Assembly (NCBI GenBank): GCA_009911195.1
Contig: QXWV01000117.1
Location: 32,868 to 96,867, forward strand
DNA from: Lachnospiraceae bacterium
GTDB lineage: Bacteria; Bacillota; Clostridia; Lachnospirales; Lachnospiraceae
Reading direction: 5' to 3'
Length of the DNA: 64,000 nt
This document shows, piece after piece, positions 26,976-37,705 of this stretch (position 1 is its first letter; each line of letters begins with the position of its first letter). Made by a program: the position numbers and the translations under genes. A model generated the notes under the pieces. The model did no database searches. It was not told where the DNA came from and saw only the letters and a program-made list of their open reading frames with translations.

Positions 26976-28221
26976 TATTTTCTCCATTTCTGCGCAGCTT
27001 TTTGCGCCTACTCATCACATCTTCATAATATTGCATCATATACTGATAAAAATTTTCCGGGCTCATCTTTGCAACTCTCTTTTGCGCATTTTTTGATATT
27101 CTCTTTTTTTCTTCGCAAGACAGTTGTAAAACCTTGCTTATTTTATTTACCAAAGCTTCTTCGTCATTTTGTTCCACCAGGAAACCGTTGTATCCATCCC
27201 TAATTAACTGGCTAATCCCTGATTTATATGTGCTGATTACAATCTGCCCCAGCTCCATTGCCTCTATGCACGTATTTGGCAGATTTTCCAGCCTGTATGG
27301 CAAGATACAAAGCGATGCATGGTATATAATAGAATTAAGCCGCTCTCTGTCCTTTATTGTCTGCAAATAGATTATTCTGTCCCCATGTTCTTTTGCCGCT
27401 TCTTTCAATTTTTTAATTGCAGGGCTCTTAACCCCTTCTTTCATGCTCACTCCACAGTCCTTTCCGACAAAAACAAAATCAAACCCTGGATTTTTATCCA
27501 ATATCTGGTAAATAGCATTTACTATTGTTTTCAAGCCCTTTATGCCGCTCATTGTGCCAAAAAACAAAAAATATTTTTTCCCTGCTAATTCCATTGGCAC
27601 ATTCTTTATTTTATCACAATCCACCCCCATTGCCGGCGTTTCCAAAACATTCACTTTTATTCCCACTGTGCGTTCTACCAGCCTTGCGTTCAACATGCTT
27701 GGTGCAAATATGCCATCCGCCCGCTTCATCGCTATCATATCCAGTTTATCCAGTGCGTTGATTTGCAGCCGTCCTTTTCCAGGCTGAAAATCTACTGCGC
27801 TGATAAGCTGCATGGTTGGGCCAAAAGAAGACATCCTCACCACACTGGGTATTTTTGTCCGAAACAGCCCCAATGCGCTCAGATGGCAATATTGTACCAT
27901 ATCCACTTTATCCTCCCTATGGATAGCTTTTATTTTTCGGTTTATTTTGTAACTATTCCAGCAACAGCTCAAAGTCCTGCGCAATATGTCGCTTTTTATA
28001 TGCCTCAAAATAAAATCAATCTCAACAGTACCTTGCAGAACCCTGGCTACCCTTATATTCTTCCTGTACTCAATGATTTGATTATCCGTGGAAAGGACAA
28101 CAACTGTAACCCGATGGCCGTGTTCAGACAAAATCTGGCTTGCCTTCGCCAAATAGTTTGCCAGCCCCCCGTCATATCCTTTTTCTGTCATAAATTCTGT
28201 TGTTGCAAAAACAATATGCAT
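26956..28221 (-). CDS. Family 4 glycosyltransferase
   Basis: The 421-residue protein is a GT-B glycosyltransferase of the GT4 type. It has the N-terminal GYDGGLANYLAKASQIL loop, KYFLFFGTMSGIKGLKTIVN at the start of the second Rossmann domain, and NTCIEAMELGQIVISTYKSG with following ISQLI and GYNGFLVE in the donor site. It lacks the added module found in its neighbours, but the gene immediately downstream supplies a free-standing copy. No membrane spans. It probably uses a nucleotide sugar in the cytoplasm. Confidence 0.85.
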   Translation of the reverse strand: MHIVFATTEFMTEKGYDGGLANYLAKASQILSEHGHRVTVVVLSTDNQIIEYRKNIRVARVLQGTVEIDFILRHIKSDILRRTLSCCWNSYKINRKIKAIHREDKVDMVQYCHLSALGLFRTKIPSVVRMSSFGPTMQLISAVDFQPGKGRLQINALDKLDMIAMKRADGIFAPSMLNARLVERTVGIKVNVLETPAMGVDCDKIKNVPMELAGKKYFLFFGTMSGIKGLKTIVNAIYQILDKNPGFDFVFVGKDCGVSMKEGVKSPAIKKLKEAAKEHGDRIIYLQTIKDRERLNSIIYHASLCILPYRLENLPNTCIEAMELGQIVISTYKSGISQLIRDGYNGFLVEQNDEEALVNKISKVLQLSCEEKKRISKNAQKRVAKMSPENFYQYMMQYYEDVMSRRKKLRRNGENNEKKII

Positions 28222-28252
28222 ACTTAACCTTCTCCCTATAACAATTAGCCTT

Positions 28253-30328
28253 TTATTCGACTACTGTTTCATAAAAAATTTCCTCCAATGACACAATTGG
28301 AAACGTTAGCTTTTTTTCCAGTCGTTCCTTTATACTCTCATATTCCATAATTGCCGTTACAATCATGGCATCCACCGGCTCAACCATTTCATCCGGCTTT
28401 TTTACCATCATTGCTTCATACTGCCCACTCAGGCTTTGGTCCATCCCATAGCAAATTTCAATACTGCTATTCTTTAATGCATGGTACATATGTTTTCCCA
28501 TATTCGCCATACCATATATGGCAATTTTTTGATATCCTCTTGCCAATAAAAGCGTTTCCAGCGTAACTCCACTTTCCTGCAATGTCATCCATTGATTCAG
28601 TAGGTTATACTGGGCTTCCACTCTCTTATACTTTTTATAAAGCTGGTTTTTCCCGCTTTCTTCCTTCCCTATGAATTCTTTCCAATGTTCATTTAATATC
28701 CCGGCATAAATGCTTTCCCACTTCTTTTCTCTCCACAAATAATTTTGCGGAATACCAAAGCCTTTCTTTTGCCCATACAAAACCTCATTTGGTATTACTC
28801 CGTCATATGCTTCTTTGAGACATGCCTTTAGTTCGTTTCCAGCATTGCATTCCTCCTGTGACAAAGAAAAAGCAAATTCTATTATGTGACGGTCTAAGAA
28901 GGGCACCCTTGCCTCCAAAGAAACCGCCATACTTACCCTGTCTACTTTTGTCAATATATCCCTTGGCAAGTATGTATGGAAATCCAAATAACGCATTCTT
29001 GTGAACGGCGGCAGTTCGGGTATATCATATTGATATAAGCTTTCATATGGATTATAATCCTCCGGAATTCCCAATCTCTGTGCATATTCTTTATAATAGT
29101 CAATATCTGCAACGCCTAGCCCCTGGCGCACTTCCTTCCGTTCATAGGCCAGCCGCTTTGCCAGCGGCAATGAAGTATCTACACTTCTATATGCATTAAA
29201 AAATCTGGCATGTCTTCCGTATCCCCCAAACAATTCATCTCCGCCATCACCGGTAAGCACTACGGTCACTTCATTCCTTGCAAACGCTGATACGAGATAA
29301 GTAGGATATGCGGAAGTATCCGCAAACGGCTCATCATACCACTCCCGTATCCGATTCCTAATCTTGCTGATATCCGAAATACGAAGGACCTTTCTATTTA
29401 TAATAATATCCTTTTCTTTGCAAAATCTCATAGCAATCTCAGATTCATCGTATTCCTTTTCCTGAAATCCAATGGAAAATGCTTGTATCTGCGGATGGAA
29501 GCGGGACGCTTCATATGTAACAATACTGGAATCAATTCCGCCGCTTAAAAATGTCCCCACAGGAACATCTGCTACCAATTGGTTTTTGACAGATTGCTTT
29601 ATCAGGCATCTTAATTCTTCCGATATATCCTCTTTGCTCCGTTTCCGCCCTACCGAAGAATTCACATGCAAATCCCAATATTTTTCTGTCCTTAACAGCT
29701 TTTTCTCCCGGACATCATAGACAAGCATTGTTGCCGGCGGCAGTTTATAGACAGACTGATATAAGCTTTTCGGCTCCGGAATGTATTGATAAAATAAATA
29801 ATCATACACCGCTGTATTGTCCACCCGAAATGTAAAGTCATTTACCGCATGTTCCAATGCCTTCAATTCGGACGCGAATCCAAAACGTTCCCCTTGATAT
29901 AGATAATATAAGGGTTTTACGCCTGCCCTGTCTCTGAACAAAAAGAGCTTCTGCCGCCTTTCGTCATAGATTGCTATGGAAAAAATACCATCTATCTTAT
30001 CGATAAAAGCTTCCCCAAATTCCAAATATGCATATAATACTACTTCCGTATCCGAGGTAGTGCGAAAACGATATTTCTTTTTCAGTTCTCCTTTTAGCTT
30101 TTCATAGCCATAGATTTCCCCATTATAAATAATATGGACGTTATTCTCCATATTGCTCATTGGCTGCATGGCGGATATGGATAAATCACGGATGGATAAC
30201 CTGCAAAATCCCAATGTGAAATATGGATAATGCTCAATTCTTTGTCCGTCCGGCCCTCTGTGCCCGATTGCCTCTATTCCTTTCCTGTAATCCCATCCCG
30301 ATACATTACCGCCCAAAATGCCACACAT
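28253..30328 (-). CDS. Asparagine synthase-type amidotransferase with C-terminal Rossmann-like module
   Basis: The first 590 residues are a glutamine-hydrolysing asparagine synthase: Cys2 nucleophile (MCGILGG), GHRGPDGQ, YNGEIYG, then the ATP pyrophosphatase PP-loop SGGIDSS, TGDGGDELFGGY and DRVSMAVSLEARVPFLD. Residues 590-691 are linker plus the locus-wide module (IAIYGMANMGKHMYHAL, YGMDQSL, IVTAIMEYESIKERL). In glycan loci such enzymes often amidate uronic acids or related carboxyl groups rather than aspartate. A normal asparagine synthase would stop near 600-630 residues, so the module is an addition. Confidence 0.85.
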   Translation of the reverse strand: MCGILGGNVSGWDYRKGIEAIGHRGPDGQRIEHYPYFTLGFCRLSIRDLSISAMQPMSNMENNVHIIYNGEIYGYEKLKGELKKKYRFRTTSDTEVVLYAYLEFGEAFIDKIDGIFSIAIYDERRQKLFLFRDRAGVKPLYYLYQGERFGFASELKALEHAVNDFTFRVDNTAVYDYLFYQYIPEPKSLYQSVYKLPPATMLVYDVREKKLLRTEKYWDLHVNSSVGRKRSKEDISEELRCLIKQSVKNQLVADVPVGTFLSGGIDSSIVTYEASRFHPQIQAFSIGFQEKEYDESEIAMRFCKEKDIIINRKVLRISDISKIRNRIREWYDEPFADTSAYPTYLVSAFARNEVTVVLTGDGGDELFGGYGRHARFFNAYRSVDTSLPLAKRLAYERKEVRQGLGVADIDYYKEYAQRLGIPEDYNPYESLYQYDIPELPPFTRMRYLDFHTYLPRDILTKVDRVSMAVSLEARVPFLDRHIIEFAFSLSQEECNAGNELKACLKEAYDGVIPNEVLYGQKKGFGIPQNYLWREKKWESIYAGILNEHWKEFIGKEESGKNQLYKKYKRVEAQYNLLNQWMTLQESGVTLETLLLARGYQKIAIYGMANMGKHMYHALKNSSIEICYGMDQSLSGQYEAMMVKKPDEMVEPVDAMIVTAIMEYESIKERLEKKLTFPIVSLEEIFYETVVE

Positions 30329-30387
30329 TTGCTGCTTTCCCTCCCTTTTATGACTATGTATTTGTCATTCTTCATGCCCTAATATGT

Positions 30388-31602
30388 TCATTCACAAGAT
30401 GATTGCCTGTTAAATATTTTAAAATTGTTATCTATATTGTGTTTCTTTGAACTAAATTCTATGTCAGTTCTAAATGTGTCACCTAAATATCCAATATCCT
30501 GCGGTGTAAATCCGTTCTTCCATATGGCATACATAAATGACAACTGGTCACGCCTTGAATAATTTAGCACTTCATCCCACCAGGTATCCATTATACGGAT
30601 ACAATTCCCATCATTATGTTCCCTCACCAATACCCCATTCTCAGTAAGTCCGAAAAAGCGTGGAAAACCTTCTTTCACATATCTCTTCATCTGATTCTGT
30701 ATTCTAATTCTGCCATCAAGTTCCCCTTTTCCGTTTCTATACCACAAACTGGCCGCATGTTCGTATATATCAGCTACACCTCCTATACCATAGGAAGCAA
30801 TCCCTACTTTACCAAGTTTTCCGGGCAAATGCGAAATAATTGTATTAATTTGAATATTTCCATCCACATATATAGAATAGTCATATTGTGGAAAGAATAT
30901 ATTCGGATGTATTTTGCAGTATCGGTTCATACGGTGATAATCCCCACTGATACATTCCGGGATTTTTTCGGTAATATCTACCCACTTATATACCCCAATA
31001 TTTTCCGGTTTATTTAAACCAAGCAGATAATAATCGCACCTGGGGTCCTCCACTAAGGGCTGTATGAGGTCATCGTAGCCACCGGTAATACAAGTGTACA
31101 CTGCAATTTTTTTATCTCTGTTTATATCCTTTTTATATCGCCCCATATCCATGCTGCCGTTCCAGGCAGCAGGCAATTGAATATCAAGATATTTTTCTAT
31201 CAGACAATCTGTATAAAGCCATTCCATTTTTATTCCAATAGACTTTATATTCTCTGCCTCCAACTGTTTCGATATCGCTGCTTTTTGATGGCATTTTTCC
31301 ACGAGTATAACAACTATCATGTCATCACCGTATTTTGACAATTCGCCAGGAGGCACACACTTCAATCCATCTATAATAGTCTTCCCCCACATATTAGGAT
31401 TATTATCTGAAAAGCATACGATATCATTGCTGCTCCACTCTTTCACAAAATTATATCCCCAGCTTTCCGCCAATTGCCCTACTCCAAATAAACTAATATA
31501 TTTATATTTTCCAATTGTTTCTCTAAAAATATTAAATTCCGTTTTTATGCGTTCCAGCCTTTTATATATTTCATAATTTGTAGTCATCTGCTTATAAAAC
31601 AA
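30388..31602 (-). CDS. DUF616 glycosyltransferase-like protein with N-terminal Rossmann-like module
   Basis: Residues about 35-125 hold the locus-wide module (YISLFGVGQLAESWGYNF, FSDNNPNMWGKTIIDGLKCV, VVILVEKCHQKAAI). Residues about 165-390 are DUF616: VYTCITGGYDDL, CDYYLLGL, RMNRYCKIHPNIFFPQYDYS followed by IYVDGNI. DUF616 is predicted to be a GT-A-like transferase in both bacteria and plants. A second, module-less DUF616 protein lies at 60225. The frame opens with TTG (31602) after AAGGGAAGGGA and overlaps the kdsD stop; an ATG five codons in is possible but lacks a close ribosome site. Confidence 0.75.
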   Translation of the reverse strand: MFYKQMTTNYEIYKRLERIKTEFNIFRETIGKYKYISLFGVGQLAESWGYNFVKEWSSNDIVCFSDNNPNMWGKTIIDGLKCVPPGELSKYGDDMIVVILVEKCHQKAAISKQLEAENIKSIGIKMEWLYTDCLIEKYLDIQLPAAWNGSMDMGRYKKDINRDKKIAVYTCITGGYDDLIQPLVEDPRCDYYLLGLNKPENIGVYKWVDITEKIPECISGDYHRMNRYCKIHPNIFFPQYDYSIYVDGNIQINTIISHLPGKLGKVGIASYGIGGVADIYEHAASLWYRNGKGELDGRIRIQNQMKRYVKEGFPRFFGLTENGVLVREHNDGNCIRIMDTWWDEVLNYSRRDQLSFMYAIWKNGFTPQDIGYLGDTFRTDIEFSSKKHNIDNNFKIFNRQSSCE

Positions 31603-32566
31603 TCCCTTCCCTTACAATCATTTGCCATGTGAGCATGCCAATTACGTTATTTTCCCCATCTACCACCGGGTAATTATTTAATCTGCTTTCTTTCAATTTT
31701 TGCAAAGCATCTACCAGCAAAATATCCGCATATATGTATTTCGGGTTTTTGGTCATTATAGAATCAATAATATCCCCGTAAAGGTCGGACCGTTTTTCGA
31801 TGGCGCGCCGCAAATCCCCATCCGTCAAAATACCGGCCAGTTTTCCCGTCTGCTCTGTAACAGCTACTACCCCTAAGCCCTTTTTGCTCATCTCCATAAT
31901 TGCATCCGTTATCTTAATTCCGCATTTCACCAATGGTATATTTTCCCCTGTAACCATAATATCATTAACTTTAGTCAATACCTTTTTCCCAAGTGTTCCT
32001 GCCGGATGAAAGAGCCCAAAATCCGATTTGCCAAAACCTGTTTCCAGTGAAGCAACCACTGCCAGCGCATCCCCATAAACCAAAACCGATGTTGTACTTG
32101 AAGTAGGCGCTAAATTTAAAAAGCAAGCTTCCTTTTCAATCTCCAGTATTTGACATAGATTACATTCTTTTGCCAATGTAGAATCTTTATTTCCTGTTAT
32201 AGCGATAAGTTCAGCCCCAATCACCTTTAATGAAGAAAGCAACTGCAAAATCTCTCTTGTTTCTCCGCTATGGCTAATCAGAATAACAATATCTGTATCC
32301 GATACCATTCCCAAATCCCCGTGGACAGCTTCCGCGGGATGCAGGAAAAATGAGGAAATGCCCAGGCTGGAAAGCGTAGCGGATACTTTCCTTGCAATGT
32401 GCCCAGACTTCCCCATCCCGCACAAAACCACTTTACCCTTACAGGAAATAATTTTTTCCTCAATACTGGAAAATGTATTGTCTAAACGGTTTCTGATTGC
32501 TGTAAGCGCCCTTATCTCTTCATCAAATACTTTTTTTGCACAATCAATTCTGTATTCTGCATCCAT
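31592..32566 (-). CDS. kdsD: Arabinose 5-phosphate isomerase (KpsF/GutQ family)
   Basis: The 324-residue protein has an N-terminal SIS domain (GKVVLCGMGKSGHIARKVSA, HPAEAVHGDLGMV, SHSGETREIL) and a C-terminal pair of CBS domains (about 205-324; TDGDLRRAIEK). It converts ribulose 5-phosphate to arabinose 5-phosphate, the first dedicated step to Kdo. Context supports the call: kdsA and kdsB lie directly upstream on the same strand. Length and domain order are normal for KdsD. The start has an AAGGATGAG site. Confidence 0.9.
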   Translation of the reverse strand: MDAEYRIDCAKKVFDEEIRALTAIRNRLDNTFSSIEEKIISCKGKVVLCGMGKSGHIARKVSATLSSLGISSFFLHPAEAVHGDLGMVSDTDIVILISHSGETREILQLLSSLKVIGAELIAITGNKDSTLAKECNLCQILEIEKEACFLNLAPTSSTTSVLVYGDALAVVASLETGFGKSDFGLFHPAGTLGKKVLTKVNDIMVTGENIPLVKCGIKITDAIMEMSKKGLGVVAVTEQTGKLAGILTDGDLRRAIEKRSDLYGDIIDSIMTKNPKYIYADILLVDALQKLKESRLNNYPVVDGENNVIGMLTWQMIVREGIVL

Positions 32567-32646
32567 TACTCATCCTTCATTCCATATATTCTGCCATACA
32601 CAAATACCTGTTTAAATGCATGTTCTGATATTTAGGCATTTTTCAA

Positions 32647-34120
<1,474 letters not shown>

Positions 34121-34145
34121 AATCCTCCAATTTTACTTTTACGCT

Positions 34146-35435
34146 TTACCTGTTATGGAAAAGCAAATCAAAGTCCACCCTTTCAAAGACTTCCAACATG
34201 CCCCCACGGGTGGCGTTGTATATTTTGATGCCATGCTTATCCGCATAATCCTTGCACATCTGATACCCTTTTAACATTGATGATATGGAATGGTCTATCA
34301 TATCCGGTTTCCCGTCCCCACCAAAATGGTTGTTAGTAGAACCTATTGTATAATTGCAATCCGTTCCCAATAAATATATTTCCTTAAACCCCATATATAC
34401 TGCAATTTGTATGCAGCCTACTGTAATAGTTCCCTGTGTATTTACTATTTGCGTTATATCCTCCGAGAATTCCACCACATCATAAGCATCTATGGAATCC
34501 CGATGCATTTGGTATTCCCCCTCTTTTTTTTGCTTCCAATAATCAATTGCATCATCTGGCAGAAATTTAATTGGGCATTGGTAGTCTCGAATCACTTCCT
34601 GATTTTCCGAAAAAAACTTACCATCTGAAACCACATAAACATCCGGTTTCCATTTGGTTTCTATTTTGCACATACTGTTAACAGAGAAACAAAACTCTTG
34701 TTCCTCTAGCAGCGTATCCAAATCGGCCATTGTTAAGCTTGGGCCTGTTGCAACAATAAAACATCTCTGTTTGTCCTTGTAGAGATTGTGGAATTTTTTC
34801 AATTCTAAATTCCGGTATTCTTCCCTGGAATCAGCATACCGAAATGCATCAATTACCTGTTTTCCTGAAAACATTGTATTGATAACCTCTATCTTTTCAT
34901 GGGTTGTAATATAAATAGGTCCATCTACGGATTCCAACAATCCCATATTCAAAGTTTGAAGCTGTAATCGTTCCATAATAGCAGCTTGATTTGCTTTTAC
35001 CTTATCTTTATCTGTGATAAATACCAACTGCCTGTTATGCTTCAATAACATATAATATAAAACAATGGAAAAGGCATTGATTCCATATACATATACCTTA
35101 TCCGGCTTATCAAACATATCCAAATAACAGTCTAATCCTAATTTGCCATTATAGCGTATATTAGGCGGAAGCTCGCTGCTGAAAGTAAAATGAAAAATAT
35201 GGTGCTCCATTAACTTCTGGCTTATTTCTAATTGAAATTGGTATTCTGGTGTAATGATAATCGGCAATGACTGATACTGTTCCATATATCTGTCAAAAGA
35301 AATCACTTCTATCCCTCTGTATTCCTGGCCGATTTTATTAGGTTCTGACTCTATGATTGCCGCAATGTATGGATTCCCCAAGTAATTAGCGAGCGTCTTT
35401 CCCCGAAACCCTAATCCCCAAATGACTAATTTCAT
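34146..35435 (-). CDS. Maf/MptE-like (DUF115) glycosyltransferase with N-terminal Rossmann-like module
   Basis: Residues 1-85 are a compact copy of the locus-wide module (LVIWGLGFRGKTLANYL, IIIT). Residues about 215-410 are the DUF115/MptE-like domain: CFIVATGPSLTMADLDTL, FSVNSMCKI, KPDVYVVSDGKFF, and IYLLGTDCNYTIG. This domain is shared with motility-accessory (Maf) proteins that attach nonulosonic acids to flagellin. Its position right upstream of kdsB, kdsA and kdsD suggests it transfers Kdo, a related acid sugar with the same CMP activation. It is shorter than typical Maf proteins of about 600 residues. It overlaps the serC stop by 4 bases. Confidence 0.75.
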   Translation of the reverse strand: MKLVIWGLGFRGKTLANYLGNPYIAAIIESEPNKIGQEYRGIEVISFDRYMEQYQSLPIIITPEYQFQLEISQKLMEHHIFHFTFSSELPPNIRYNGKLGLDCYLDMFDKPDKVYVYGINAFSIVLYYMLLKHNRQLVFITDKDKVKANQAAIMERLQLQTLNMGLLESVDGPIYITTHEKIEVINTMFSGKQVIDAFRYADSREEYRNLELKKFHNLYKDKQRCFIVATGPSLTMADLDTLLEEQEFCFSVNSMCKIETKWKPDVYVVSDGKFFSENQEVIRDYQCPIKFLPDDAIDYWKQKKEGEYQMHRDSIDAYDVVEFSEDITQIVNTQGTITVGCIQIAVYMGFKEIYLLGTDCNYTIGSTNNHFGGDGKPDMIDHSISSMLKGYQMCKDYADKHGIKIYNATRGGMLEVFERVDFDLLFHNR

Positions 35436-36520
35436 AAACCTTCTCCCATATGTTCAACTTCAAATTCTTTCATGTACCTTACTAAAGCTTCTACATTTTC
35501 GACCGGTATCGCGTTATACAAAGAGGCTCTCAGCCCGCCTACAAACCGATGCCCTTTCAGCCCGACAAATCCTGCTTTCTTTGATTCCTCCACAAATACC
35601 ATGTCCAAATCATCGTCTCCGGTTGTAAAAGTGGCATTCGCCATGGAACGGAACTCCCTGTCAACTGTTCCATGAAACAGTTTGCTTTCATCAAGATAAC
35701 TATAAACCAGTGCCGCCTTTTTTCTATTTATTTCTTTCATGGCAGAAAGGCCGCCTATTCTTTTTAACCACTGAAATACTTTTCCACACATATAAATGCT
35801 GTAACAGGGCGGCGTATTAAATCGGCTGTTGTTATCAAGCTGATTCTTATACTTCATTACCGATGGCGTACAGTCCATAACGTCATCCCGTATCAAGTCT
35901 TCGCGTATAATTACAATCGTGGCTCCTGCCGGCCCCATATTTTTTTGCGCCCCGGCAAAAATCAGGCCATATTTTGATACATCAATCGGCTCTGATAAAA
36001 TGCAGGAGGACATATCTGAAACAATTGCTTTTCCAAAAGTATCCGGTAGCTGCGTAAATCTTGTTCCATAAATAGTATTGTTTTCACAAATATGGACATA
36101 ATCTATATCATCAGATATTGGAAGATTATTACAATCCGGTATATAGCAGTAATTCCTGTCCGCACTGGAGGCAAGTTCAATCGCATCCCCATACTTCTTA
36201 GCTTCCTCATATGCCCTTTTTGTCCAATGCCCGGTCATAATAAAGCCTGCTTTATGATTTCTCATTATATTCATTGGAACCGCTGCAAATTGCAGGGAAG
36301 CCCCTCCCTGAAGGAATAATATTTTATAATTATCCGGTATTGCCAAGAGTGTTTTTAAATCCTCTTTTGCTTTATCAATGATTTCATTAAATAAAACTGA
36401 CCTATGGTTTAATTCCATCACCGACATCCCGCTTCCGGCATAATCAAGGAACTCCCTATATGCCTCTTTCATAACTTCATCCGGCAACATAGCTGGTCCT
36501 GAAGAAAAATTATACGCCAT
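35432..36520 (-). CDS. serC: Phosphoserine aminotransferase family protein
   Basis: The 362-residue PLP enzyme has the complete SerC pattern: FSSGPAMLPDEVMKEA, MELNHRS, LFLQGGASLQFAAVPMN, and the PLP lysine in FAGAQKNMGPAG. SerC makes phosphoserine, and in some bacteria also 4-phosphohydroxythreonine for the PdxA step. A pdxA gene lies 3.2 kb upstream on the same strand, and no serA or serB is nearby. The local role may therefore be in a special amino-alditol pathway rather than serine supply. It overlaps the Maf-like gene by 4 bases, as expected in an operon. Confidence 0.9.
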   Translation of the reverse strand: MAYNFSSGPAMLPDEVMKEAYREFLDYAGSGMSVMELNHRSVLFNEIIDKAKEDLKTLLAIPDNYKILFLQGGASLQFAAVPMNIMRNHKAGFIMTGHWTKRAYEEAKKYGDAIELASSADRNYCYIPDCNNLPISDDIDYVHICENNTIYGTRFTQLPDTFGKAIVSDMSSCILSEPIDVSKYGLIFAGAQKNMGPAGATIVIIREDLIRDDVMDCTPSVMKYKNQLDNNSRFNTPPCYSIYMCGKVFQWLKRIGGLSAMKEINRKKAALVYSYLDESKLFHGTVDREFRSMANATFTTGDDDLDMVFVEESKKAGFVGLKGHRFVGGLRASLYNAIPVENVEALVRYMKEFEVEHMGEGL

Positions 36521-36523
36521 AAG

Positions 36524-37705
36524 TCACCCCTTCCTTTCCATTTGTTCGCCGGCTGGTACCGTCAAATCATTATCGCTTCCTACTCCTGCACATCTTTCGC
36601 ATATGCTCATATAGCCTCTCTCATTCACATCCCCCAAAAGGTATTTTATAATATTCAGTGTAGCCTCATATTTTGAATAATTTCTTTTATTTGCTTCTAA
36701 ATCTAAAAAATCATCCTCTTTGGATTCAAATCCCATGAAGCACTCCGCGGCAAAGGCAGGGTCACACCAATAAAGCTTTCCATCCGCAACAGAATGTGTG
36801 CTATGCCCGCATAAAAGCATATGGCGCTTTGGATTCTCCGCTTTATATCCCTCTCTTGGATAAATAACATCCTTCCATGTATTATTGGGTATTACATAAT
36901 GCCCAATGCCCTCCGATACCAGCCTTTCCTGCAATTTTTCCAGGTTTCTTTTATAGTCAATGGAACATGTGTAGTCGCTCACATGCACTGTAACATCATA
37001 TTTCTTTAATAAATCAAATACTTCATCATTAGGTATAACCGTTCCATTTGAAATCAGATTAATCCGGCCGATTTTATCACCATACCTCCTACCAAGATAT
37101 GAAATAATTCCAGCAATGTCCTTATGTATGAAAGGCTCTCCCCCTAAAAGGGTATACTCATAAACATAATCTACACAGTCAAAAAAGAGGTCAAAATTTG
37201 TTTTAAGCCTATTGATATCTATATCATGCGGTGCAGGAATATGGCTAATAAACATATTGCAATTTTTACACTTCAAAGTGCATCTTGATGTTATTACAGT
37301 ATCCACCTTGGATAAAACACATTTGTTTCTCCAGCGTAAATTCCACTCTTCCGCAAAACGCTCAAATATGCAAAAGTCCTTATTTTCGATAAATCCTAAG
37401 GCTTCCATATCTTGTTTTATTTTTTCATAAGAATAAAATACTGTTGTAACAACCACCTTTAAATGTTTCTCCCGTAAGCATGCGGCTGCCTGCTTTAAAT
37501 CCAGGACATCTAATCCATAAACTTCCTTTGCATTCCCCCCATTATCAATCAAAAAAGGGATATCAAATTCTTTCATCAACGAAGGAATTACCCTCCGCCC
37601 TATGCGCCCTACTCCAAATGGAACAATTGTGCCGTGTTCTGTTAACCCGCCCCAGTCATCCGATAATCTGAATATATTCTCCACTTCATTTCCCTCTTTA
37701 TCCAT
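36524..37705 (-). CDS. Radical SAM protein with N-terminal Rossmann-like module
   Basis: Residues about 25-105 carry the locus-wide module (IVPFGVGRIGRRVIPSL, LIDNGG, VVVTTVFYSYEKIKQDMEAL). The radical SAM domain follows, with the iron-sulfur motif C-x3-C-x2-C (142, 146, 149 in CTLKCKNC), LLGGEPF and LISNGT. A C-terminal cysteine pair (CERCAG) may bind an extra cluster. The reaction is unknown; relatives in glycan loci rearrange or epimerise sugars. I chose the ATG at 37705, which shares its A with the upstream stop codon (TAATG). A GTG at 37684 with AGAGGG upstream is the main alternative; an ATG at 37786 overlaps the upstream gene by 82 bases. Confidence 0.75.
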   Translation of the reverse strand: MDKEGNEVENIFRLSDDWGGLTEHGTIVPFGVGRIGRRVIPSLMKEFDIPFLIDNGGNAKEVYGLDVLDLKQAAACLREKHLKVVVTTVFYSYEKIKQDMEALGFIENKDFCIFERFAEEWNLRWRNKCVLSKVDTVITSRCTLKCKNCNMFISHIPAPHDIDINRLKTNFDLFFDCVDYVYEYTLLGGEPFIHKDIAGIISYLGRRYGDKIGRINLISNGTVIPNDEVFDLLKKYDVTVHVSDYTCSIDYKRNLEKLQERLVSEGIGHYVIPNNTWKDVIYPREGYKAENPKRHMLLCGHSTHSVADGKLYWCDPAFAAECFMGFESKEDDFLDLEANKRNYSKYEATLNIIKYLLGDVNERGYMSICERCAGVGSDNDLTVPAGEQMERKG

